DNA of 9,043 nt from JAEUSI01 sp036782915 (GTDB lineage Bacteria > Bacteroidota > Ignavibacteria > Tepidaquicellales > Tepidaquicellaceae). Each line of letters opens with the position of its first letter. Within the stretch, counting starts at the first letter, position 1. The position numbers were made by a program, and so were the translations under genes. The stretch is taken from NCBI GenBank assembly GCA_036782915.1, contig DAIPYE010000138.1, forward strand, positions 1-9,043. Reading direction: 5' to 3'. This document shows positions 1 to 7,334 of the stretch, one piece after another. The notes beneath the pieces were generated by a model. The model did not search any database. It was not told where the DNA came from and saw only the letters and a list, made by a program, of their open reading frames with translations.

Positions 1-53
1 TTAACCCGTGATGCAAAAATTAAAGCAAAGAAAAGTAAAAAGATTTTTTTCAT
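1..53 (-). CDS. N-terminus of an exported protein (partial, runs off left edge)
   Basis: Reading the minus strand from an ATG at 53 gives MKKIFLLFFALIFASRV and then leaves the window with no stop. Two lysines followed by an unbroken run of Leu/Phe/Ala/Ile is the n-region and hydrophobic core of a Sec signal peptide, so the product is probably exported or membrane-anchored. Nothing of the mature protein is visible and its function cannot be named. A Bacteroidota-type promoter lies upstream at 167-197, which supports the strand and start and implies a leader of roughly 105 nt. The gene is divergent from the one starting at 317. The leader next to the ATG is AT-rich with no Shine-Dalgarno sequence, as is usual in Bacteroidota. 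Confidence 0.65.
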   Translation of the reverse strand, partial: MKKIFLLFFALIFASRV

Positions 54-166
54 TTTTTAATTAGATTATTATTTTAATAAATATGGTGAATTAAATTTTG
101 GGGGTCATAAAAATTTTACACGTTTGAATACAACATTCAATGAATAATAAAATTCTTATTGTCTTA

Positions 167-197
167 CAAAATTAACAAATAATAGAATTTTGTCAAA
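167..197 (-). promoter_or_regulatory. Bacteroidota-type sigma promoter for the leftward gene
   Basis: On the minus strand there is TTTG (194-197), whose TTG is followed by exactly 19 nt and then TAATTTTG (167-174). This matches the Bacteroidota primary-sigma consensus of a -33 TTG/TTTG and a -7 TAnnTTTG. Transcription would start near 160 and read left into the gene starting at 53. The motif match and spacing are seen directly; promoter activity is inferred. Confidence 0.6.
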
Positions 198-316
198 CTA
201 ATTTTTGTCTTAGTTTTCACAATTTTTTGAGTTAATTTAATACCATAAAGTGGCGTCATGGCTTTTAATCAGTGTATTTTAAGTATTCCTTTTCACAACA
301 AAATATTTTATAAAAC
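198..316. other. Divergent intergenic spacer, no recognised rightward promoter
   Basis: This is the part of the 263-bp divergent spacer nearest the rightward gene. It is AT-rich. I looked for TTG-N19-TAnnTTTG on the plus strand and found no acceptable pair, and I see no Shine-Dalgarno sequence, tRNA or conserved RNA shape. The rightward promoter must lie here but I cannot place it. Confidence 0.4.
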
Positions 317-1795
317 TTGCATTCATTAGCTAAAAACTCTCTGGTTTGTTTGCTTAAAACTTTTTCACAAGAAGAAAACAAACGATTCGAACAATTCCTC
401 AAGTCACCTTATCACAACAGCATTGCCAATGCAGGAAAGCTGTTCCGGGAGCTGAAAAAATTTGCCCCGGAATATTTCGGTGATAAATTCAACAGAGAAT
501 ACTTATGGCGCAAAACATTTCCTGATAAGAGATTTAATTATGGCGTACTGAAAAATCTATTACATGAACTTACAAAGTTAAGTCAGAAATTTTTGATTTT
601 TGAATCTCTCGAAAGCAATAAACATATACAGGAAAATTTTTTGATCGAGCAGCTGCTGATGCGTGATGCAGGAAATTTGGCGGAACAGAAACAAAGGGTA
701 TTCTGGAAGGATTTCTCAGGAGTAAATCAAAAAGACCAATCGATCCGGATAGATGCTATGTATCATTTGGCTTCAGAAATATTCTGGTTAAATACTTCCC
801 TCGGAAAGATGAGAAAATTAAAAGCTCCCGGAGAAAATGAATATTTCACAGGAGCATCTTATTCTACAATAGAATATTTTATTGGCATTTGCAAAGCTTA
901 CAACAACATAATCGCAGACAGTCATGACATTAACATAAAATTCAACAGGCAGGTACCGGTTATCATCATAAAAGCTTTTAATTCCGGAATCATGGATAAA
1001 TTGCTTGAAGAGATTAAAGTATATTCACAAAAGGATTACAATGTTCTTGATACTTTCGTTTCCATGAGCAAAGCTCTGATAAATCCGGGTGATTCTTTGT
1101 TATATCATGATTTTAAAAGCAAGCTGATCAAAAATGCAAATCTTTTTTCAAAAAATGATCTTAGGGATTTATATAACTGCCTTTCTACAGTTTTATCGGT
1201 TTTAGATTCATCAGAAAATATTACCAGTGTAGAAATGGTAGATAATTACGACTTAATGTCGGAACACGGGATCTTAACTGATAATAACGGCAGGCTAGGT
1301 TCAATGTATTATTATTATTATCTGATCGTTGCTTTCAGAACTATTTACTTTGACAAGATCGAAACCTTTGCAAAAAAGCATCTCTCCATTACAGTTGGTG
1401 AAAATCCCGACAATATTGAAAATTTTACCAAAGCTTTGACAGCATTCGGGAAATGCGAATATGATGAAGCTTTGAAAAGAATTTCCCTGATGAAAAAAGT
1501 ACCTGTTTTCATAAAATTTTTTATCCACGAATTCCGGGCATGCTGTTTTTATGAATTGAATGAACTGCGATTATTTGAAAGTGAAAATAAATCTTTATAC
1601 CATTTAATAAAAAACTACCCGGTTCATCATCCCAGAATGAAGGAAGAACTTAAATTTCATTTACGTGTTATAAGGAATTTATTTTCATTAAGAGAGAATT
1701 TTGAGAAACAGGCATTCGAAGAGCTTTCGGCAAGTATCCCTAAAAGCAGAGTTTGGCTTTTACAAAAACTCAATGAAATTCTTGCAAATCAATAA
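317..1795 (+). CDS. Conserved helical protein of unknown function, 492 aa
   Basis: The frame is intact and ends in TAA. The protein looks soluble: I see no signal peptide and no clear membrane segment, and it is rich in Lys, Glu, Phe and Leu with an amphipathic helical character that could be TPR-like, though no repeat consensus is clear. The N-terminal block LLKTFSQEE (residues 12-20) followed by FLKSPYHN (27-34) resembles the opening of a protein type I associate with Ignavibacteria and other Bacteroidota; no function is known to me. The start is a TTG at 317. An in-frame TAA lies at 311-313 and the first in-frame ATG comes only at about residue 115, so the start must be non-ATG; TTG at 350 or CTG at 341 are alternatives, but 317 leaves a sensible lead into the conserved block. 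A run of five TAT codons (1307-1321) encodes five tyrosines. It is monocistronic by context: divergent on the left, terminator on the right. Confidence 0.8.
   Translation: MHSLAKNSLVCLLKTFSQEENKRFEQFLKSPYHNSIANAGKLFRELKKFAPEYFGDKFNREYLWRKTFPDKRFNYGVLKNLLHELTKLSQKFLIFESLESNKHIQENFLIEQLLMRDAGNLAEQKQRVFWKDFSGVNQKDQSIRIDAMYHLASEIFWLNTSLGKMRKLKAPGENEYFTGASYSTIEYFIGICKAYNNIIADSHDINIKFNRQVPVIIIKAFNSGIMDKLLEEIKVYSQKDYNVLDTFVSMSKALINPGDSLLYHDFKSKLIKNANLFSKNDLRDLYNCLSTVLSVLDSSENITSVEMVDNYDLMSEHGILTDNNGRLGSMYYYYYLIVAFRTIYFDKIETFAKKHLSITVGENPDNIENFTKALTAFGKCEYDEALKRISLMKKVPVFIKFFIHEFRACCFYELNELRLFESENKSLYHLIKNYPVHHPRMKEELKFHLRVIRNLFSLRENFEKQAFEELSASIPKSRVWLLQKLNEILANQ
1307..1321 (+). repeat. (TAT)5 trinucleotide run inside the 492-aa gene
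   Basis: Five consecutive TAT codons encode Tyr331-Tyr335. A unit of three keeps the frame, so slippage would add or remove tyrosines rather than break the gene. Confidence 0.8.
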
Positions 1796-1803
1796 ATAGC
1801 CTG

Positions 1804-1835
1804 ATGTTTGAAAACTCTTTTAAAAATTCAAACAT
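1804..1835. other. Perfect 9-bp inverted repeat after the 492-aa gene
   Basis: ATGTTTGAA at 1804-1812 is exactly repeated in inverse as TTCAAACAT at 1827-1835, with a 14-nt loop. It begins 8 nt past the TAA stop. No T-run follows at once, so alone it is more likely an RNA 3'-end stabilising hairpin or a protein site than a terminator. It lies just before the GC-rich hairpin at 1840-1854. Confidence 0.5.
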
Positions 1836-1839
1836 GATA

Positions 1840-1860
1840 CCTGCTATAGCCAGGTTTTTA
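1840..1860 (+). terminator. Possible intrinsic terminator of the 492-aa gene
   Basis: CCTG (1840-1843) pairs with CAGG (1851-1854) around a 7-nt loop and is followed directly by five T residues. The stem is short, only 4 bp although GC-rich, so the call is tentative. Its position 45 nt after the stop codon and the T-run are what support it. Confidence 0.4.
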
Positions 1861-2078
1861 TTAAATATAAACAATCGGATTCTTCTTAATTACATCTGAT
1901 CAACAGAATTTCTTTTATTAATCCATTTTATTGGATTTTCCATCCTGTCTAATTAAATTAAATTGTTAAATTATAAAATATTGTCTAGGTTACGACGTTT
2001 AAAAAATTTCACAGACTTAATAAATTATTGTACCGACAAAAAAATCTTCCTAAATAAAAAATATCTGGCAAATAATAA
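1861..2078. other. Intergenic leader of the MscS-like gene
   Basis: AT-rich spacer with no gene seen. A weak promoter candidate is TTG at 1963-1965, 20 nt, then TAGGTTAC at 1986-1993, which matches only part of TAnnTTTG. The last 40 nt before the ATG are A-rich, without a Shine-Dalgarno sequence. Confidence 0.3.
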
Positions 2079-4502
2079 ATGTTATCTGAATTAAAAAAAA
2101 TCAGTTTATTTCTTTTTACTATAACCCTTTTTATTTCTGTGAGTTCTTTCAGTCAGCAGGATTCCGCAGGAAGTAAATCCGATTCAGTAAAAAGTAAACA
2201 TAGTAATGACTTTGTATATGATCAGGAGTATTTAAGAAAAATGGCGGATTCTTCAGGAAAGCTGGAAGCTTTTAAGTTCAGAGAGAAGCAGATCCGTGCC
2301 AGGCAAATGACTCTGATCTCAAATTTGCAGAAAAATTATTTTCAGTTTGAAGATTTTTACCACAAGGAAATTGACACAGCTCGAATTGAAGTAAATCTTT
2401 CCAGAATGGAATTCGAATATGAAAACGCAACAAAGGGAATTGTCAAAGACAGTATTCCTGCTACTTTAAGAGATCTGATTACAACTTCTATTCTTCTTGA
2501 AGGGCTTCTTAAAGAACTTGATTCCAAAAAAATTAAAATCGAAAAAAATCTTTTTGAACTTCAAAATTACAGAACAAAAATAGATTCGATTCAGACAGAT
2601 TCAACAATATATTATCTTGCAAAGGATTCTGTTTTGTTCATTGAATACTTATCTAAAATTTTTGAAGTCGCTTTGGCAACAAGTAGACCGGATTCACTGC
2701 TTACCAATTCCATAAGTTTTTTTCAGGGAATTGAAAAGAGAATGGGACTTCTGAACAGCAAAATAGTATCTTCTGAACAGTTTGTCCTGCAGTCAAAGAA
2801 TCAGCTCTGGCAAAATATTTTTTCAAAAGAAACTTCGGGACTGTTCGGCAGTTCTGCAAATGCAGTTTCAACAGAAGAAGCAGTAAATTATTCTTACACA
2901 AAGGGAGTACTTGTTTTAATATATTATCTTGATAATAATTACTGGAAGATCTTTTTTTTACCCGTTGTTTTTATTTTCATTTTGAATTTAACACTGAGGA
3001 CAACAGGCAGATATAAATTACTTGGAATCAATAATTCATCAGATGAAATTCTTTTAATAATCAAACATCCTGTTCTCGTTTCTGCTTTTTCCGTTTTGGT
3101 ATTGTTTGATTTCTTATTTACAAACCCACCATTAATTTTTCAGGGAATAATCTGGATAATTTCCTCGGCAATACTGACTATTATACTTTGGGGTTACTGG
3201 AGCGGACTGCAACGGGTTTTCTGGATGTATCTGATCCTGAGCTTTGCTACTGTTCTGTTCAACAGTCTGATTATAAAGGAAACTCTTTTTGAAAGATGGT
3301 ATATTTTTATTGTTGCATCTTCAGGAATTGCAGCAGCATACCTTGCGCTGAAAATGGATTTAGCTTCATTGAAGGGAGGAAAAGGAAAAAGACTACTTCT
3401 TGCAGTTTCGATATTGCTCTTTGTAATTTCAATTATTGCAAACTTATCTGGCAGATATAATCTTTCAAAATCATTCCTGACAATATCATTTTTCATGCTT
3501 CTGATTGCTTATCTTCTGTTCTGGCTTTTTATTTTTATTACGGAGTTTCTGAATATATTTGCGCTGACTCAGAAAAATGATGTGAATGAATCTTACAATT
3601 TGAAATTGCAGCGCATAATAAGATTAACACCTAAATTCCTTCTGCTGGTTTTTGTTTTTGAATGGCTTATACTGATCTTCAGAAACTTCTTCATTTATGA
3701 TTATATAACGGGAGGAGTTTTAGGATTTCTGCAGAAAGATATTTCAGTAGGAGACTTTACATTTACTTTTGAAAAGATACTGATTTTCATTTCCATAATT
3801 TTGATTTCAATGCTTATCTCCAGAGCAATTTCCTTTACTGTAGAAAGCTCCTCTGCCGGTGACAGAAAAAGTCGTTTAAGCAACTGGATGCTTTTAATAA
3901 AAATATTGGTGATCAGCTCGGGAGTTTTGCTTGCACTGGCAGCTACGGGAATACCTATAGACAGATTAACCATAATAATCGGTTCTCTCGGAGTGGGAAT
4001 CGGTCTCGGACTTCAGTCGGTGGTGAATAACCTTGTCAGCGGGGTATTGCTGGCTTTTGAAAAACCTTTTCAAATTGGCGATCAGATCGAAGTCGGAGAT
4101 AAAACCGGACGAATAAAGGAAATTGGAATCAGAAGTACCAAGCTGTCGACACCTGACGGAGCTGATATCATTATTCCTAACGGCGATTTGCTAAGTAAGT
4201 ATGTAACCAACTGGACTCTCACTAATTCATTGAAGCGCACGGAATTAGTATTGAGTTTTGATAATGAAGATCAGAATAATAAAATAAAGGATATTTTAGA
4301 GAACATCCTTCACAATAAAAAAGATATTGTAAAATACCCTTCTCCAAAAGTTTTTCTGAATGACCTGGATAAGTCTTCATCCGAATATAAGCTTTCCTAC
4401 TGGACTGAAATTTCTGAAGCAACTGAAGTTAAAAGTGCTGTATTGATTCAAATTAAAAACGAGCTGAGAAATTCATTTAGAAATGAAGAATCGAATTCAT
4501 GA
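2079..4502 (+). CDS. MscS-family mechanosensitive ion channel, large form, 807 aa
   Basis: MscS-type channels open under membrane tension and release solutes when cells meet hypo-osmotic shock. Residues 1-26 form a signal peptide ending near SVSSFSQQ. Residues about 45-265 are a charged, helix-rich extracytoplasmic region that may form coiled coils. About nine hydrophobic helices follow between 288 and 586, then the MscS core: a helix at 605-623, the Gly/Ala-rich pore helix with GSLGVGIGLGLQS (635-647), and the beta domain with the hallmark FEKPFQIGDQIEV (660-672) and PNGDLLSKYVTNW (700-712). The size and plan recall the large MscK/YnaI-like group, not the 286-residue MscS. The C-terminal alpha/beta domain stops at RNSFRNEESNS, just short of where many relatives carry an I-E-I-P-F-P-Q-like end. 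The start ATG has a signal peptide directly behind it, which supports it. It stands alone, with spacers on both sides. MscS identity is firm; physiological role is inferred. Confidence 0.93.
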   Translation: MLSELKKISLFLFTITLFISVSSFSQQDSAGSKSDSVKSKHSNDFVYDQEYLRKMADSSGKLEAFKFREKQIRARQMTLISNLQKNYFQFEDFYHKEIDTARIEVNLSRMEFEYENATKGIVKDSIPATLRDLITTSILLEGLLKELDSKKIKIEKNLFELQNYRTKIDSIQTDSTIYYLAKDSVLFIEYLSKIFEVALATSRPDSLLTNSISFFQGIEKRMGLLNSKIVSSEQFVLQSKNQLWQNIFSKETSGLFGSSANAVSTEEAVNYSYTKGVLVLIYYLDNNYWKIFFLPVVFIFILNLTLRTTGRYKLLGINNSSDEILLIIKHPVLVSAFSVLVLFDFLFTNPPLIFQGIIWIISSAILTIILWGYWSGLQRVFWMYLILSFATVLFNSLIIKETLFERWYIFIVASSGIAAAYLALKMDLASLKGGKGKRLLLAVSILLFVISIIANLSGRYNLSKSFLTISFFMLLIAYLLFWLFIFITEFLNIFALTQKNDVNESYNLKLQRIIRLTPKFLLLVFVFEWLILIFRNFFIYDYITGGVLGFLQKDISVGDFTFTFEKILIFISIILISMLISRAISFTVESSSAGDRKSRLSNWMLLIKILVISSGVLLALAATGIPIDRLTIIIGSLGVGIGLGLQSVVNNLVSGVLLAFEKPFQIGDQIEVGDKTGRIKEIGIRSTKLSTPDGADIIIPNGDLLSKYVTNWTLTNSLKRTELVLSFDNEDQNNKIKDILENILHNKKDIVKYPSPKVFLNDLDKSSSEYKLSYWTEISEATEVKSAVLIQIKNELRNSFRNEESNS

Positions 4503-4724
4503 GATCAAATCCTGTTAAAACGAATAAAATATTTTTCATAAAATTTCACTGTGATTAAAGAGAATTTTAAAAATAAGATTTTAATTTGTAAATATTCATA
4601 CAACTAACCTTTTTCAATTTCCATAAAATTTTTTTAAGATTTTTATGAACCACTGAACCAATTCCCCGTGACAGGTTACACTTTACAATTTTTATTTATT
4701 CGGATTATTAATAGCTTGAATGCT
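4503..4724. other. Intergenic spacer between the channel gene and the pseudogene region
   Basis: AT-rich, no gene seen. CATAAAA (4622-4628) and TTTTATG (4641-4647) could form a weak AT-only hairpin, not a convincing terminator. ATAGC (4711-4715) and GCTAT (4722-4726) form a 5-bp inverted repeat that overlaps the ATG at 4725. Confidence 0.35.
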
Positions 4725-4934
4725 ATGAAACAAAACTCAAATGGATATTATATCGGTATCGATTTCGGCTGATCGAAGTGTGAGCTTGTAATTGCGGTAA
4801 GAAACAAGAATGAGGTAAAAGTCATTTTTGACAAAATTTATAAAGGTATTCATTACTCTGTGGCAGGCGCAGAGGTTTACTGTGAAACAGTTACGGATTT
4901 TATAGATGACATACTTTCTTTCTGTAATTTATGA
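4725..4934 (+). pseudogene. N-terminal scrap resembling a BadF/BadG-type (GlcNAc-kinase-like) ATPase
   Basis: From ATG 4725 the frame reads MKQNSNGYYIGIDFG, then TGA at 4770-4772, then SKCELVIAVRNKNEVKV and onward to TGA at 4932-4934, 69 residues in all. Reading through the TGA gives GIDFG-x-SK, which matches the phosphate-1 loop of actin/hexokinase-fold ATPases (GxDxGGTK); glycine is expected at the stop, a single change from GGA to TGA. The later stretch, with AGAEVYCETVTDFIDDIL, fits the strand-loop-helix that follows in BadF/BadG/BcrA/BcrD-type proteins and N-acetylglucosamine kinases. Only about a fifth of such a protein (usually around 300 aa) is present; the rest is absent and the sequence changes abruptly to FG-GAP repeats. 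Family assignment is tentative, since a DUF429-like or ROK-like RNase H fold is also possible. Decay is well supported by the internal stop and truncation. Confidence 0.5.
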
Positions 4935-5760
4935 ATGAAAAGCTCGGATACAGTGTTTCAACAGCCGGAGATGTAAATGGTGACGGATATAGTGATGTAA
5001 TATTTGGTGATCCCAAATGGAATGGATCCGGAAAAGTAGAAGTTTTTTTGGATCTGATTCAGGTTGATCTTTGACAGCAAACTGGACAGCAGAAAGAAGT
5101 ATTCAAGAAGGGCTTTTTGGATACAGTGTTTCTAAAGCAGGTGATGTTAATTGCGACGGCTTTTTTGATGTTATTGTAGGTGCGACTATATTTTATAACG
5201 GAATATCAAATTACCATTACGGAAAGGTTTCCGTGTACAGTGGTTCAGCTACCGGATTATATCCAACTGCAAACTATGCAGCAGTGAGCAATCAGGATAG
5301 TTCGAAATTCAACTGGAGTGTATCCACAGCAGGTGATGTTAATTTTGACGGTTATTCTGAAGTGATAGTTAGCGCACCTTATTACAATATCGGGCAATCA
5401 AATGAAGGCAAGGTATTTGTATTTCACGATTCTGCATCAGGATTACAGATTTATGAAAAATGGACAGCGGAATGCTATGTGGAAGAAGCAGTAATTGGAA
5501 CCTGCATTTCAAGTGCAGGAGATTTAAACGGTGACTGTTACTCTGAAGTTATTGTAGGAGTATCAGATTTTTCTTTTTCCGGGGAAATGGTTGGAGGTAC
5601 ATTTGTTTATTTTGGCTCAGTCACAGGTATATATTTAGATTTTGAAACTGTATTAGAAGGATTCCTTACATATAAAAATATTGTAACAAGTGTATCAACA
5701 GAAGGAGACGTAAATATGGATTGATATTCTGAAATCATTGGAGGAGCTCCATTTGATAAT
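4931..5760 (+). repeat. Five FG-GAP (integrin-type) repeats in the pseudogene
   Basis: The calcium-loop cores start at 4970, 5143, 5335, 5521 and 5707, spaced 58 (allowing for one lost base), 64, 62 and 62 codons. Core readings are DVNGDGYSD, DVNCDGFFD, DVNFDGYSE, DLNGDCYSE and DVNMD-stop-YSE. Each is preceded by S-V-S-x-A-G or a variant and followed by VIVGA-like residues. The regular spacing shows consecutive beta-propeller blades; the changes at glycine sites mark relaxation of selection. Confidence 0.85.
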
Positions 5761-6984
5761 TATGGTGTGGCTATTGTATATTATAGTGCCAGAAAATCCG
5801 GATTAAAATCTACAGTTCGGCAATTTAAACCTTGAACAAGTGATATAATATACTCCCGCGGAATATCATTGGTAAACGGGCAGGAAAGATAAAATATTTT
5901 CGGAAAAAGTTCTTTTGGCAGAACAGACGGAAAGATTGTATATGAATACAAGGAAAACTAAATTCCTTTCAGCGGAACAACAATTACAAACAGTACTTTT
6001 TCTTCAGGCACAGGTTAAATGACTGATCTTGGTACTTCCGGAATTCAGCTTAACAAAGATGTGATCGGATTACTGTCAAATAAGGAATATAAATGGAGGG
6101 AAAGAGTAGAATAAAATCTTTTAAATAATCCTCTGCAAAACTGAGTCCCTGGAAATATTTCTCAAACTATCTTCTGTTTCCATCAGGTGGTTTAAAAGCA
6201 AGTAACATTGATAATGCTAGTCTTGTAATTAATTATAACGAATTACTGGTTACCAAAAGTATTTCAAATATCGAATTAAGCAATGTTGAAATTACTGATG
6301 AAAGTGAAGTTCAGGGAACATCAGGAACACTCCTGAGAATATACTATAAGCTTGTTTCAGATTCAAATTCATTTAATGATAAAACAAACTTAACTGGCGG
6401 TTGGAAGTATGCTGAAGCTTAAGCTCGACTTCACCTTTCAACTATATTATAAATTATACATTGTTAAGCAGCAGCATTTCCATTGGAGATACTATTCAGT
6501 GTTTTGTCATTGCTCAGGATATTCAATTGTCACCAAATGTAGGAATAAACAATGGAACATTTAATTCCCGTCCTGCATCTGTCCAACTTCAAAATTCCGC
6601 GTTTCAAGTAACAGAAAATATAAGAACTTATAAGTTATCTTCTTTAAAGAAACTTGATCTTTCAATGCTTTTATATAGTTTTTATGATGCAGATACTAAT
6701 GCTATAGTTCGTAATAAAATTACAGTTTATTTACGGAACAGCTCTTCACCTTATGCAATTGTAGATTCGGCAGAGGGATACTTGAGTTCAGCAGGTGCGG
6801 ACTCTTTAGTTTTCTATAATAAAGTTTACGGAGTGAATTATTTTATCCAGTTCAAACACAAAAATTCAATAGAGTCATGGAGAAAGACACAGCAGATTTT
6901 TTCATCGAATTATTTTGCTTATGATTTCTTATCCTCAGCCCACAGGCATTTGGAAATAATATGAAGCATATAGACGCTCCATCT

Positions 6985-7188
6985 GTACTGTATGGAATTT
7001 ATAGCGGCGATGTATATCAAGATGGAACCAATGATGCATCTGATCTGAGCTTAGTAGAAAATGATGTATCAAATTCTGTATCCGGATATGTTCCGGCTGA
7101 TCTTAACGGAGATGATTTTGCAGATGCATCGGATCTGAGTATTGTTGAAAATAATGCTGCAATCGGAGTGAGTGCGATTACACCATGA
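6985..7188 (+). other. Dockerin-like C-terminal domain with two calcium loops (in the pseudogene)
   Basis: In the last segment the frame is open and reads GDVYQDGTNDASDLSLVEND and later ADLNGDDFADASDLSIVENN, two EF-hand-like loops with D-x-(N/Y)-x-D-G/D and a closing D, as in type I dockerins. The domain ends in SAITP and TGA. Many Ignavibacteria secreted proteins end in this double loop, presumably for surface retention or display; that role is inferred. An in-frame ATG at 6961 opens a 75-codon frame covering the whole domain, but nothing shows it is translated alone. Confidence 0.7.
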
Positions 7189-7294
7189 TGAAGATTTGGA
7201 ATTGGAAATGTCGGATATGGGAATTTTGAATTTTGGAATTATGATTGATGATTTTAGATTTAAATCGTAATTATTAACTCATAATTCGTAAATG
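7189..7294. repeat. Degenerate AT-rich quasi-repeat after the pseudogene
   Basis: Variants of the words GGAATT, GAATTTTG and ATAATTCGTAA recur imperfectly between the stop at 7186 and the terminator at 7301. No fixed period is visible, so this is low-complexity or decayed repeat sequence, not a clean array. Confidence 0.3.
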
Positions 7295-7300
7295 TGTATT

Positions 7301-7334
7301 TAGCCGGTGGATAGATCTTCCGGCTATTTTATTT
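7301..7334 (+). terminator. Intrinsic terminator after the pseudogene
   Basis: TAGCCGG (7301-7307) pairs perfectly with CCGGCTA (7320-7326) around a 12-nt loop, followed by a T-rich tail TTTTATTT (7327-7334). A 7-bp GC-rich stem in such AT-rich surroundings stands out. It lies 113 nt past the TGA of the decayed gene and still looks functional. Confidence 0.75.

Larger units (their letters stand above)
4931..7188 (+). pseudogene. Decayed secreted FG-GAP propeller / Ig-like / dockerin-like protein
   Basis: About 750 codons of one former gene can be followed through five frame segments: 4931 to ~5049, 5050 to ~6138, 6138 to ~6420, 6422 to ~6942, and 6943-7188. Domains in order are five FG-GAP blades (cores at 4970, 5143, 5335, 5521 and 5707, e.g. 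AGDVNGDGYSDVIFG), then an Ig/Fn3-like module (NIFGKSSFGRTDGKIVYEY, LSNKEYKWRERV), a second Ig-like module (SISIGDTIQCFVIAQDI), a beta module (ITVYLRNSSSPYAIVDSA, GVNYFIQFKHKNSIESW), and a double calcium-loop dockerin-like tail. In-frame stops in the second segment are TGA at 5065, 5722 and 5833 and TAA at 5890, 5959, 6016 and 6112. Frame breaks lie near 5043-5049 (a run of seven T), 6138, 6420 and 6942, each equal to one lost base. The 5' end, with signal peptide and probably two blades of a seven-bladed propeller, is missing. The intact protein would have been an exported surface or adhesion protein; this combination is familiar from Ignavibacteria. Confidence 0.87.

Noticed and set aside
1301..4422. 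Minus-strand open frames inside the 492-aa and MscS-like genes
   Set aside because: They lie wholly within well-supported plus-strand genes and have no family features or promoters of their own.
5043..5049. Programmed frameshift at the run of seven T
   Set aside because: Three further frame breaks and seven stops lie downstream, and no stimulatory structure is evident. Simple loss of one T explains it.
4725..7188. UGA read as glycine (as in SR1/Gracilibacteria) or as tryptophan, since several TGA stops sit at expected Gly sites
   Set aside because: The same gene is also broken by four TAA codons and four frameshifts, at least one TGA (5065) sits where Leu is more likely, intact genes nearby have no internal TGA, and the channel gene ends in TGA.
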